From Bradyrhizobium sp. 1(2017) (GTDB taxonomy: Bacteria > Pseudomonadota > Alphaproteobacteria > Rhizobiales > Xanthobacteraceae), in NCBI RefSeq assembly GCF_011602485.2, contig NZ_CP050022.2, positions 2,562,001 through 2,626,000 of the forward strand: DNA of 64,000 nt. Direction: 5' to 3'. The notes under the pieces were generated by a model. It had not been told where the DNA came from. It ran no database searches and was given only the letters and a program-made list of their open reading frames with translations. Below are positions 26,469-34,861 of this stretch, in pieces. A program made the translations under genes and the position numbers. Position 1 is the first letter of the stretch. Each line of letters begins with the position of its first letter.

Positions 26469-26924
26469 ATGACCACCGAAACCAACACCGCTTTCGACGG
26501 CTTCAAGGACGCTTTCAAGAACATCCAGAACCTGGAAGTTCCCGAGGCCGCCCGCGAGTTCGTCAAGAAGACGGCCAACAACGCCAAGGACCGTGCTGCC
26601 GAGGCTTTCGCCGGCTCCGAGCGGGTGACCGCCGCCGTCGAGAACGCGGTGACCGAGTCCGTCACTGAAGCCGGCAAGATCAGCCGCAACATCCAGCAGG
26701 CGATCTATGAAGACGCCGAGGCGTTCTTCTCGGGCATCGACAAGCTCGCGTCCGCCAAGTCGATCAGCGAGGCCGTCGAGATCCAGTCGAGCCTGCTCCG
26801 CGCCCGCGGTGAAGTGTTCGTCTCGCGCGCCAAGGCGACCGCCGACTATTTCGGCAAGCTCGCCGCCAATGGCGCGAAGTCCGCTCAGGACAATTTCGCC
26901 AAGGTCTACAACAAGACCGCCTGA
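26469..26924 (+). CDS. Phasin family protein
   Basis: 151 residues, soluble and mostly helical, with the phasin-type middle KISRNIQQAIYEDAEAFFSG and a long heptad-like run SAKSISEAVEIQSSLLRARG. Phasins coat PHA granules and set their size and number. The start MTTETNTAF is preferred because it follows GGAGAG at a normal distance; an upstream in-frame ATG at 26448 lacks a good ribosome site. It has its own promoter region with operator-like repeats and a strong terminator, so it is a single-gene unit next to phaE-phaC. Confidence 0.9.
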   Translation: MTTETNTAFDGFKDAFKNIQNLEVPEAAREFVKKTANNAKDRAAEAFAGSERVTAAVENAVTESVTEAGKISRNIQQAIYEDAEAFFSGIDKLASAKSISEAVEIQSSLLRARGEVFVSRAKATADYFGKLAANGAKSAQDNFAKVYNKTA

Positions 26925-26951
26925 TCCGGCGCCCTGACGAGAAACTGAATT

Positions 26952-26987
26952 TGAGGCCCGCTTCGGCGGGCCTTTGTTTTTTGTTTT
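26952..26987 (+). terminator. Rho-independent terminator of the phasin gene
   Basis: The stem AGGCCCGC-TTCG-GCGGGCCT, capped by a stable TTCG loop, is followed by TTGTTTTTTGTTTT. It lies 28 bases after the phasin stop and is the clearest intrinsic terminator in the window. Confidence 0.9.
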
Positions 26988-26994
26988 GCGCCGC

Positions 26995-27111
26995 CGTCAT
27001 TGCGAGGAGCCCGCGACAAAATTGCGAAGCAATTTTGCGCTGGTGCGACGAGGCGATCCCGAGGCTTTCCATGGAGACACACTGGATTGCTTCGCTTCGC
27101 CAGCAATGACG
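26995..27111. repeat. Palindromic repeat, family A copy 1
   Basis: 117 bases with ends CGTCATTGCGAG and GCAATGACG and the inner palindrome CAAAATTGCGAAGCAATTTTG. The same ends and the same inner palindrome recur at 63343-63458; the ends alone recur at 33136-33222. It lies just after the phasin terminator and ends 17 bases before the DUF445 start. Confidence 0.8.
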
Positions 27112-27128
27112 AGTACTGTGATGCCGCC

Positions 27129-28415
27129 ATGAACGCACCTGCCACCTTCTCCTTCGACTCGCCCGGCGATGCAGAACGCGCGGCCGAGCTGCGCCGCGTT
27201 AAAGCGCTGGCGACACTGGTGTTGGCCGCGACACTGGCGCTGTTCGTGGTCGCAAAGTGGTTGCTGCCCGTGCATCCCGTGTTCGGCTTCATCGCGGCCT
27301 TCGCGGAAGCCGCGACCATCGGCGGGCTCGCCGACTGGTACGCCGTGGTTGCACTGTTCAAGCGGCCGCTGGGCCTGCCGATCCCGCATACCGCCATCAT
27401 CCAGAGCAATCAGGCCCGCATCGCCGACAAGCTCGGCGAGTTCATCCAGGTGCATTTCCTCGAGGCAGGCCCGGTCGAGGCCAAGCTGAAGGAAATCGAT
27501 TTCGGCTCTTTCGTCGCGGATTGGCTGCGCGACCGCAAGCGCAGTGACGATCTGGCGCGTTTTGCGCTGCGGCTGTTGCCGGAGGCCGTTTCCGCGACGG
27601 AGACCTCCGGCCTGATGACCTTCATCATCCGCCGCATGTCCTCGCAGCTCCAGGCGATCGACCTTGCACCGCTCGCCGCCGGCACGCTGCGCGGCTTCGT
27701 GGCGGAGGGGCGGCACCAGATTCTGTTCGACGATCTCCTGCGCGTGATGCACGAAACGCTGAACCAGAAGGAGACGATGGCGATGATCCGCGACAAGGTG
27801 CGCGCGGAATTGCCGACCCTGCTCAGGCTCTACCGCGCCGACAAATTCCTGGTGAACAAGATCGTCGCGTCCGCCACCGCGTTCTTCGAGGAAGTGCGCA
27901 GTGATCCCAAACATCCATTCCGCGGCGAGTTCGACCGCATGGTGCTGAGCTTCGTCGACAGGCTCGGCACCGACCAGGCCTATATCGACCGCATCGACGG
28001 ATTGAAGCGCGATCTGCTTGCGCGGCCCGAGCTCGCCGACCTTGCCCGCACCGTCTGGGCCAACACGCGCTCCTTCATCGAGCGCAGCGCCAGCGGTGAG
28101 ACGCAGGTGCTCCAGCATCATCTCGCCGGCATGTTCGTTGCGGCCGGTGAGGCGCTCGCCGGTGATGCCGAATTGCGTGGCGAGATCAACAAGGGCGTGG
28201 TGACCGTGCTGCGCAGCTTCGTTGCCGATCAGAAGGGCGGCGTCTCGACCTTCATCTCCGACCAGGTCAAGGCGTGGAATATGTCGCAGCTGATTTCGCT
28301 GATCGAAATCAACATCGGACGCGACCTGCAATACATCCGCTTCAACGGGTCCCTGATCGGTGGTCTCGCAGGGCTTGCGCTCTACTCCGTAGAATTCCTG
28401 CTCCGATTGCTGTGA
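27129..28415 (+). CDS. DUF445 family membrane-anchored protein
   Basis: 428 residues. A first membrane helix (TLVLAATLALFVVAKWLLPV, about residues 30-50) is followed by the DUF445 hallmark AAFAEAATIGGLADWYAVVALFKRP. Then comes a long helical soluble region, and a hydrophobic C-terminus (LIGGLAGLALYSVEFLL) makes a second membrane segment. Function is unknown; the family includes E. coli YjiN. The start MNAPATF is chosen because upstream sequence is the repeat. No operon partner. Confidence 0.88.
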   Translation: MNAPATFSFDSPGDAERAAELRRVKALATLVLAATLALFVVAKWLLPVHPVFGFIAAFAEAATIGGLADWYAVVALFKRPLGLPIPHTAIIQSNQARIADKLGEFIQVHFLEAGPVEAKLKEIDFGSFVADWLRDRKRSDDLARFALRLLPEAVSATETSGLMTFIIRRMSSQLQAIDLAPLAAGTLRGFVAEGRHQILFDDLLRVMHETLNQKETMAMIRDKVRAELPTLLRLYRADKFLVNKIVASATAFFEEVRSDPKHPFRGEFDRMVLSFVDRLGTDQAYIDRIDGLKRDLLARPELADLARTVWANTRSFIERSASGETQVLQHHLAGMFVAAGEALAGDAELRGEINKGVVTVLRSFVADQKGGVSTFISDQVKAWNMSQLISLIEINIGRDLQYIRFNGSLIGGLAGLALYSVEFLLRLL

Positions 28416-28617
28416 CTTTTGCGTCACGGCCGTTAGCATTAGCGCGCAGGCCTATTGTCGCCTCGCGTCTCTCCCGCTTGAATGTCGGGAACCGGCCGCC
28501 TAGCTGATTCATGTTGCGTTGCGGAACGATCAAGAAGCCGGTGCATTGGCATTCATGCCCATTTGTCGGCCTCGCAGCCGGCGGCCTTTCCAGGAATTCT
28601 TCCCAGGGGAAATATTG

Positions 28618-29388
28618 ATGACCGCAACTGCCCAGACGCTGCGCCCGCCGTCCCGCACTTTGATGTTTCTGGAGGGGCGCGCGCTCCACGAGTTCGGCGC
28701 ATTCCTCGGCGCGCTGCCGCTTCTGAGTCTTGCGCCGCGCGGCGATGGGCATCCGGTGCTGGTGCTGCCGGGCCTCGTGGCCTCGGACGCATCTACGCGA
28801 GCGTTGCGCACGTTCCTGACCAGCAAGGGCTATGTGGTGAGCGGTTGGCGTCAGGGTCGCAATTACGGCCTGCGCGAGGGCGTGCAGCATGCGATGGTCG
28901 ATCTGGTTCACGAGCTCAGCGACAAGCACGGCCGCAAGGTCAGCCTGGTTGGATGGAGCCTCGGCGGCCTCTATGCGCGCCAGCTCGCCAAGATGATGCC
29001 GGAGTGCGTGCGCCAGGTGATCACGCTCGGCAGCCCATTTGCCGGCGATCCGCGCTCGACCAACGCCTGGCGCGTCTACGAATGGGCGAGTGGCCGCAAG
29101 GCCGACGAGGTCGATCCCCGTTTCGGCGGTGCGCTTTCCGTCCCGCCGCCGGTGCCGACCACCGCCATCTTCAGCCGCACCGACGGCGTCTGCGCCTGGC
29201 AGGGCTGCATGGAGAAGACAGGCGCACAGACCGAAAGCATCGAGGTCGAAAGCAGCCATTGCGGCATGGGTCATCATCCCGCCGTGGTCTATGCCGTGGC
29301 CGACCGCCTCGCGCAGAAGGAAGGTCAGTGGCAACCTTTCGATCGCAGCGGCTGGCGCAGCGTGGTCTATCCCGACCCGCATCGGTAA
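28618..29388 (+). CDS. Alpha/beta hydrolase (GWSLGG serine hydrolase, paralogue of the 15.7-kb gene)
   Basis: 256 residues with nucleophile elbow GWSLGG (Ser114), LAPRGDGHPVLVLPG near residue 40, LGSPFAGDPRSTNAW after the elbow, and a C-terminal HHPAVVYAVADRLAQ holding a likely catalytic histidine. It shares nearly every one of these blocks with the protein at 15665-16465, so the two are paralogues. A good AGGGG precedes the ATG. It stands alone between DUF445 and paaX. Esterase or lipase-like activity is expected; the substrate is unknown. Confidence 0.82.
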   Translation: MTATAQTLRPPSRTLMFLEGRALHEFGAFLGALPLLSLAPRGDGHPVLVLPGLVASDASTRALRTFLTSKGYVVSGWRQGRNYGLREGVQHAMVDLVHELSDKHGRKVSLVGWSLGGLYARQLAKMMPECVRQVITLGSPFAGDPRSTNAWRVYEWASGRKADEVDPRFGGALSVPPPVPTTAIFSRTDGVCAWQGCMEKTGAQTESIEVESSHCGMGHHPAVVYAVADRLAQKEGQWQPFDRSGWRSVVYPDPHR

Positions 29389-29499
29389 GCGGTCTGCATG
29401 GTTCGCCCTGCGACGCGAACCATCGTCCGGTGACCCGGCCCTGCCGCGCTCCTCACCACGAGGGTTGAGAGCAGGTGACGCCGCGGGATAGAGGGTCGA

Positions 29500-29539
29500 C
29501 CTCATCCTGAGGGGGCGCGAAGCGCCGTCTCGAAGGATC
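29500..29539. repeat. Short repeat of the CCTCATCCTGAG type
   Basis: The sequence CCTCATCCTGAGGGGGCGCG-AAGCGCC-GTCTCGAAGGATCG-type is one I remember as common between rhizobial genes. It contains a small hairpin (GGCGCG-AA-GCGCC) and near-inverted ends (CATCCTGAG, CTCGAAGGAT). It lies upstream of paaX. Confidence 0.5.
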
Positions 29540-29607
29540 GGGCCCGGCTCTCGCATGGTCGTTCCCGTCCATTGTCGCACCCGCACCAAACGCGCTATGC
29601 CTCGCGC

Positions 29608-30474
29608 ATGGCGCATCCGTTGTCCCGCATTATCGACCAGCTCAAGCGCGAGCCGTCGCGCACCGGCTCCATCGTCATCACCGTGTTTGGCGATGCCATC
29701 GTGCCGCGTGGCGGTGTGGTGTGGCTCGGCACGCTGCTGGAATTCTTCGAAAGCCTGGACATCGACAGCGGCGTGGTGCGTACCGCGATGTCGCGGCTTG
29801 CGGCGGACGGCTGGCTGACGCGCGAAAAGGTCGGTCGCAACAGTTTTTATCGCCTTGCCGACAAGGGGAGGCAGACGTTTGAAGCCGCCACGCGCCACAT
29901 CTATGATCCGCCGCCGTCCGACTGGACCGGGCGCTTCGAGCTGTTGTTGATCGGCAATGGCGAGGACCGGGACGCCTCGCGCGAAGCACTCCGCAACGCC
30001 GGCTTCGGCAGTCCGCTGCCCGGCGTTTGGGTCGCGCCGTCGGGCGTGCCGGTGCCGGATGAGGCCGCGGGGGTGATCCGTCTCGAAGTCTCGGCCGAGG
30101 ATGACAGCGGCCGCCGCCTGCTCAGCGCGAGCTGGCCGCTGGAGCGCACCGCGGATGCCTATTTGAAATTCATGAAGACGTTCGAGCCGCTTCGCGCCGC
30201 ACTCGCGCGTGGCGCGGAGCTTTCCGAAGCCGACGCCTTCACAGCGCGCATCCTGCTGATCCACTATTACCGCCGCGTCGTGCTGCGCGATCCCTTGCTG
30301 CCGGAGAGCCTGCTGCCGGCGGATTGGCCGGGCCGGGCCGCTCGCGAACTCTGCGGCGAGATCTATCGCGCGCTGCTCGTCCCATCGGAACAATGGCTCG
30401 ACGGCCATGGAACCAACGAAAAGGGGCCGTTGCCGCCGGCGCGAAAGCTCCTGGAACGGAGGTTCGGCGGCTGA
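29608..30474 (+). CDS. paaX: Phenylacetate catabolism regulator PaaX
   Basis: 288 residues, the PaaX length. The N-terminal winged helix-turn-helix contains GSIVITVFGDAIVPRGGVVW and VVRTAMSRLAADGWLTREKVGRNSFYRL in sequence, followed by a central domain and the C-terminal helical PaaX domain (LPPARKLLERRFGG). In E. coli PaaX represses paa promoters and is released by phenylacetyl-CoA. The ATG at 29608 is chosen over an upstream TTG at 29572. The gene points into paaA 76 bases downstream, so it may control that promoter. Confidence 0.92.
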   Translation: MAHPLSRIIDQLKREPSRTGSIVITVFGDAIVPRGGVVWLGTLLEFFESLDIDSGVVRTAMSRLAADGWLTREKVGRNSFYRLADKGRQTFEAATRHIYDPPPSDWTGRFELLLIGNGEDRDASREALRNAGFGSPLPGVWVAPSGVPVPDEAAGVIRLEVSAEDDSGRRLLSASWPLERTADAYLKFMKTFEPLRAALARGAELSEADAFTARILLIHYYRRVVLRDPLLPESLLPADWPGRAARELCGEIYRALLVPSEQWLDGHGTNEKGPLPPARKLLERRFGG

Positions 30475-30494
30475 TCAATATGTTACAGAAATAT

Positions 30495-30525
30495 CTTGCA
30501 TGAACTGATTTGTGTTATATATTGC
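30495..30525 (+). promoter_or_regulatory. Putative paaA promoter and PaaX-type operator half site
   Basis: TTGCAT (30497-30502) and TATATT (30517-30522) could be the -35 and -10. Between them TGATTTGTGTT (30506-30516) differs at one position from the TGATTCGYGWT half site known for E. coli PaaX. The region is AT-rich, and GGGAGG (30539-30544) then serves paaA. Confidence 0.4.
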
Positions 30526-30550
30526 CTCCCAACAAATCGGGAGGATGCGC

Positions 30551-31543
<993 letters not shown>

Positions 31544-31553
31544 GGAGGTCACG

Positions 31554-31841
31554 ATGGCCACGCCGAACACCCCGCTGTGGGAAGTCTTCATTCGCAGCCG
31601 TAACGGGCTCGCGCACAAGCATGTCGGCTCGCTGCATGCCAGCGACGCGACGATGGCGCTGCAGGCTGCCCGCGACATCTACACCCGCCGCGGCGAGGGC
31701 CTGTCGATCTGGGTCGTGCCGTCGACCGCGATCACCGCGAGCGATCCCACGGAGAAGGGCATGATGTTCGAGCCGGCGGAATCGAAGATCTACCGGCACC
31801 CGACATTCTACGAGGTGCCGGAAGAAGTGGGGCACATGTGA
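31554..31841 (+). CDS. paaB: 1,2-phenylacetyl-CoA epoxidase subunit PaaB
   Basis: 95 residues starting MATPNTPLWEVFIRSRNGLAH, the canonical PaaB opening. It is a small non-catalytic subunit that bridges PaaAC trimers in E. coli. GGGAGG lies nine bases before the ATG. Its TGA shares one base with the ATG of paaC, so both are likely translated together. Ten bases after paaA. Confidence 0.95.
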   Translation: MATPNTPLWEVFIRSRNGLAHKHVGSLHASDATMALQAARDIYTRRGEGLSIWVVPSTAITASDPTEKGMMFEPAESKIYRHPTFYEVPEEVGHM

Positions 31842-32617
31842 TGGCCGTCGCCAACATCCAGGTCTCCGAAACGCCGCTGGTGCTCTACGCGCTGCGCCGC
31901 GCCGACGATGCGCTGATCCTCGGTCACCGGCTGTCGGAATGGTGCGGGCATGCGCCGATGATGGAAGAGGACATGGCGCTGTCCAACATTGCGCTCGATC
32001 TCATCGGCCAGGCGCGCGAGCTCTACAGCTACGCCGCCAAGGTCGAGGGCAAGGACAACGACGAGGACAAGCTCGCTTACCAGCGCGATGTCAGGCAGTA
32101 CCGCAACCTGCTGCTGGTCGAGCAGCCCAATGGCGATTTCGCCCAGACGCTGGTGCGGCAGTTCTTCTATTCCGCCTTCGCCGATCTTTACTGGCGGGCG
32201 ATGATGACCTCGCGCGATACGACGCTTGCGGCCATTGCGGCCAAGTCGGAGAAAGAGAGCGCCTATCACCTGCGTCATGCCTCGGAATGGATCATCCGGC
32301 TCGGCGACGGCACGGACGAAAGTCATGCCCGCGCGCAAGGAGCGATTGATCATCTCTGGGCCTTTACCGGTGAGATGTTTGCCGTCGATGACGGCGAACG
32401 CGCGCTGATCCATGCCGGTATCGCCGTCGATCCCGGGAGCTTGCGCGGTCGCTGGCTGACAACGCTCACCGACATCGCCCACGAAGCAACGCTGGCGCTG
32501 CCGCAAAACGATTGGATGCAACAGGGCGGTCGTGCAGGCCGCCATAGCGAGCATCTCGGTCATCTCCTGTCCGAGCTGCAGTCGATGCAGCGTACGTTTC
32601 CGGGGCTGACATGGTGA
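31841..32617 (+). CDS. paaC: 1,2-phenylacetyl-CoA epoxidase subunit PaaC
   Basis: 258 residues, a ferritin-like structural subunit that pairs with PaaA. Recognised by LYALRRADDALILGHRLSEW and NIALDLIGQARELYSYAA. In the family PaaC keeps the fold but does not hold the catalytic iron. The ATG at 31841 overlaps the paaB stop (TGATG); a GTG just before it is an alternative. Its 3' end overlaps paaD by seven bases. Confidence 0.95.
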   Translation: MAVANIQVSETPLVLYALRRADDALILGHRLSEWCGHAPMMEEDMALSNIALDLIGQARELYSYAAKVEGKDNDEDKLAYQRDVRQYRNLLLVEQPNGDFAQTLVRQFFYSAFADLYWRAMMTSRDTTLAAIAAKSEKESAYHLRHASEWIIRLGDGTDESHARAQGAIDHLWAFTGEMFAVDDGERALIHAGIAVDPGSLRGRWLTTLTDIAHEATLALPQNDWMQQGGRAGRHSEHLGHLLSELQSMQRTFPGLTW

Positions 32618-33114
32618 CGGTGCTCGACCACGACAGCGAGCTGCGCAAACGCGCCTGGGACGCCGCGGCGAGCGTGGTCGATCCCGAGATCCCGGTGCTG
32701 ACCATCGCCGATCTCGGCGTGCTCCGCGATATCGTGCTCGACGGCGATGATGTCGAGGTCGCGATCACGCCGACTTATTCCGGCTGCCCGGCCATGAACA
32801 TGATCGCGCTTGAAATCGAGCTCGCCCTGGAACGCGCAGGCTTCCATCGTCCGAAGGTGCGCACGGTGCTGTCGCCGGCCTGGACCACCGACTGGATGAG
32901 CGAGGAGGGGCGCGAGAAGCTGCGCGCCTACGGCATCGCGCCGCCGCAAGCCTCGAACTCTCGCCGCGCGCTGTTCGGCGAGCAGGCCGTCGAGTGTCCA
33001 CAATGCGGCTCCGACAAGACCGAGCTCTTGTCCGAATTCGGTTCGACCTCCTGCAAGGCGCTGTGGCGCTGCAGGGTGTGCCGTGAACCCTTCGACTATT
33101 TCAAGTGTCATTGA
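32611..33114 (+). CDS. paaD: Phenylacetate degradation Fe-S assembly protein PaaD (PaaJ)
   Basis: 167 residues of the MIP18/DUF59 family: DPEIPVLTIADLGVLRDIVL and TPTYSGCPAMNMI are the family motifs, and the C-terminal CPQC...CRVC set is a cysteine-rich ribbon. It is needed for a working epoxidase, probably by loading iron-sulfur clusters into PaaE. Starts inside the last codons of paaC. After it the operon is interrupted by a palindromic repeat. Confidence 0.95.
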   Translation: MVTVLDHDSELRKRAWDAAASVVDPEIPVLTIADLGVLRDIVLDGDDVEVAITPTYSGCPAMNMIALEIELALERAGFHRPKVRTVLSPAWTTDWMSEEGREKLRAYGIAPPQASNSRRALFGEQAVECPQCGSDKTELLSEFGSTSCKALWRCRVCREPFDYFKCH

Positions 33115-33135
33115 GGCGCACGATGCCAACCCCAT

Positions 33136-33222
33136 CGTCATTGCGAGCGAAGCAAGGCAATCCTGACTGCCTCGGCCGAAACGGTCTGGATTGCTTCGTC
33201 GCAAGGGCTCCTCGCAATGACG
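33136..33222. repeat. Palindromic repeat, family A copy 2, inside the paa operon
   Basis: 87 bases with perfect outer arms CGTCATTGCGAG (33136-33147) and CTCGCAATGACG (33211-33222), and inner arms including AGCAAGGCAATCC and GGATTGCTTCGTCGC. It sits between paaD and paaE, where most paa operons have only a few bases. The copies at 26995 and 63343 share the ends. Confidence 0.85.
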
Positions 33223-33244
33223 GCTCGAATCCGAGGTGCCCGTA

Positions 33245-34327
33245 ATGTCCGCAGCCGCACCGCGCTTCCATCGCCTGGCCGTCAAGGATCTCCGCCGCGA
33301 GGCATCAGACGCCGTCTCGATGACCTTCACCATCCCCGGCGAACTCGCCGGCGACTACGCCTTCACGCCCGGCCAGTATCTCACGCTCCGCACCTTGCTC
33401 GAGGGCGAGGAGGTGCGCCGCTCCTATTCGATCTGTTCCGGCCCTGATGACGGAGAGATCCGCATCGCCGTGAAGAAGGTCGACGGCGGCGCGTTTTCGA
33501 GTTGGGCGGCGGACGAGTTGAAATGCGGCGACGAGCTGGATGTGATGACGCCGACGGGGCGCTTCGGCGTGATCCCGCCGACCGAGAGCGGGCGCACCCA
33601 TGTCGGCTTTGCCGCGGGATCCGGCATTACGCCGATCCTGTCGATCGTCAAGGGCACGCTCGCGCGAGAGCCGGACAGCCGCTTCTTCCTGTTCTACGGC
33701 AACCGCGCCACCGACAACATCATGTTTCTCGAAGCGCTGGAGGAGCTCAAGGACCGCTTCATCGATCGCTTCTCGATCTTCCACGTCATCTCCGGCGAGG
33801 AGCAGGACATCCCGATCCTGCATGGCCGGCTCGATGGTAACAAGGTGAGGGTGCTCTTGCGCTCGCTGATCCCGGCGGCGAGCGTCGATCACGTCTTCAT
33901 TTGTGGCCCAGCAGGCATGAGCGAGGACATCGAGGCGACCTGCCGCGGTCTCGGCATCGCGGAAGAGCGGATCCATGTGGAGCGCTTCGTCTCGGAGTTC
34001 GGCGGCAAGCCGCGGCCGAAGAGGGTCGTTGCGCCCGACGCGCCCCCGAAGGCGATCGCGTCCCTCATTATCGACGGCAAGCGCCGCGACGTGCCCGTCG
34101 CCGAGGACGAGGCGATCCTCGATGCCGCGCTGCGGGCCGGCGTCGATCTGCCCTTCGCCTGCAAGGGCGGCATGTGCTCGACCTGCCGTGCCAAGCTGGT
34201 CGACGGCGAGGCGCCGATGGACCTCAACTATTCGCTGGAACCCTGGGAGCTGAATGCCGGCTTTGTTCTCACCTGCCAGGCCAAGCCATCGTCGGAGCGG
34301 GTCGTGGTCGATTACGACCACGTTTGA
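33245..34327 (+). CDS. paaE: 1,2-phenylacetyl-CoA epoxidase reductase PaaE
   Basis: 360 residues. The N-terminal ferredoxin-reductase part has the FAD motif RRSYSICSGPD and the NADPH-side GFAAGSGITPILSI. The C-terminal 2Fe-2S ferredoxin has the plant-type cysteines Cys306, Cys311, Cys314 and Cys344 (CKGGMCSTC ... CQ). It passes electrons from NADPH to the di-iron centre of PaaA. The ATG at 33245 gives the usual start MSAAAPRFHRLAV. The repeat 22 bases upstream separates it from paaABCD. Confidence 0.95.
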   Translation: MSAAAPRFHRLAVKDLRREASDAVSMTFTIPGELAGDYAFTPGQYLTLRTLLEGEEVRRSYSICSGPDDGEIRIAVKKVDGGAFSSWAADELKCGDELDVMTPTGRFGVIPPTESGRTHVGFAAGSGITPILSIVKGTLAREPDSRFFLFYGNRATDNIMFLEALEELKDRFIDRFSIFHVISGEEQDIPILHGRLDGNKVRVLLRSLIPAASVDHVFICGPAGMSEDIEATCRGLGIAEERIHVERFVSEFGGKPRPKRVVAPDAPPKAIASLIIDGKRRDVPVAEDEAILDAALRAGVDLPFACKGGMCSTCRAKLVDGEAPMDLNYSLEPWELNAGFVLTCQAKPSSERVVVDYDHV

Positions 34328-34382
34328 CAGCGTTGGCGTGGCAGCAGAACATCATGATCAAGAATTTCGCCGGGAGAAGCGC

Positions 34383-34832
34383 GTGAACGTCAAAGCCGCC
34401 CTGTCGCCTGAGGATGTTGCCCGCGCCTGCGCTGACGCGATGTGGGCGGAGGACGATGCCTCCAAGGGGCTCGGCATGGAGATCGTCGAGATCGGCCCGG
34501 GCTTTGCCACGCTGGCAATGACGGTGCGGCCGGACATGGTCAACGGCCAGCGCATCGCCCATGGCGGTTTCATCTTCACACTCGCGGATTCCGCCTTTGC
34601 CTTTGCCTGCAACTCGCACAACGAGCGCGTGGTGGCGGGGCAGGGCCAGATCACCTTCATCAAGCCGGGCAAGCTCGGCGACCGCCTCGTCGCGAGAGCG
34701 CGCGAAGTCACGCGCGGCGGCCGCTCCGGCATCTACGATGTGCGGGTCACCGCAGGCGATATCGTCATCGCGGAATTTCGCGGTCATTCGCGTGTCATTC
34801 CCGGCACGTGGCTGCCGCAGCAAGACAAATAA
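34383..34832 (+). CDS. paaI: Hydroxyphenylacetyl-CoA thioesterase PaaI
   Basis: 149 residues of the hot-dog thioesterase fold, with MVNGQRIAHGGFIFTLADSA, where the family has its catalytic Asp/Asn region, and the C-terminal GRSGIYDV. In the pathway it hydrolyses dead-end hydroxylated phenylacetyl-CoA and frees CoA. A GTG start (VNVKAALSPEDVARACADAM) with GGGAGAA upstream is preferred to longer frames that run back over paaE. It lies between paaE and paaK, all on one strand. Confidence 0.92.
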   Translation: MNVKAALSPEDVARACADAMWAEDDASKGLGMEIVEIGPGFATLAMTVRPDMVNGQRIAHGGFIFTLADSAFAFACNSHNERVVAGQGQITFIKPGKLGDRLVARAREVTRGGRSGIYDVRVTAGDIVIAEFRGHSRVIPGTWLPQQDK

Positions 34833-34861
34833 GAAGAACGAACCAATGTGGGGAAACGAGG

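Noticed and set aside
27000..27128. Longer start for the DUF445 gene inside the family A repeat
   Set aside because: The added codons come from the repeat; MNAPATF at 27129 is the reasonable beginning.
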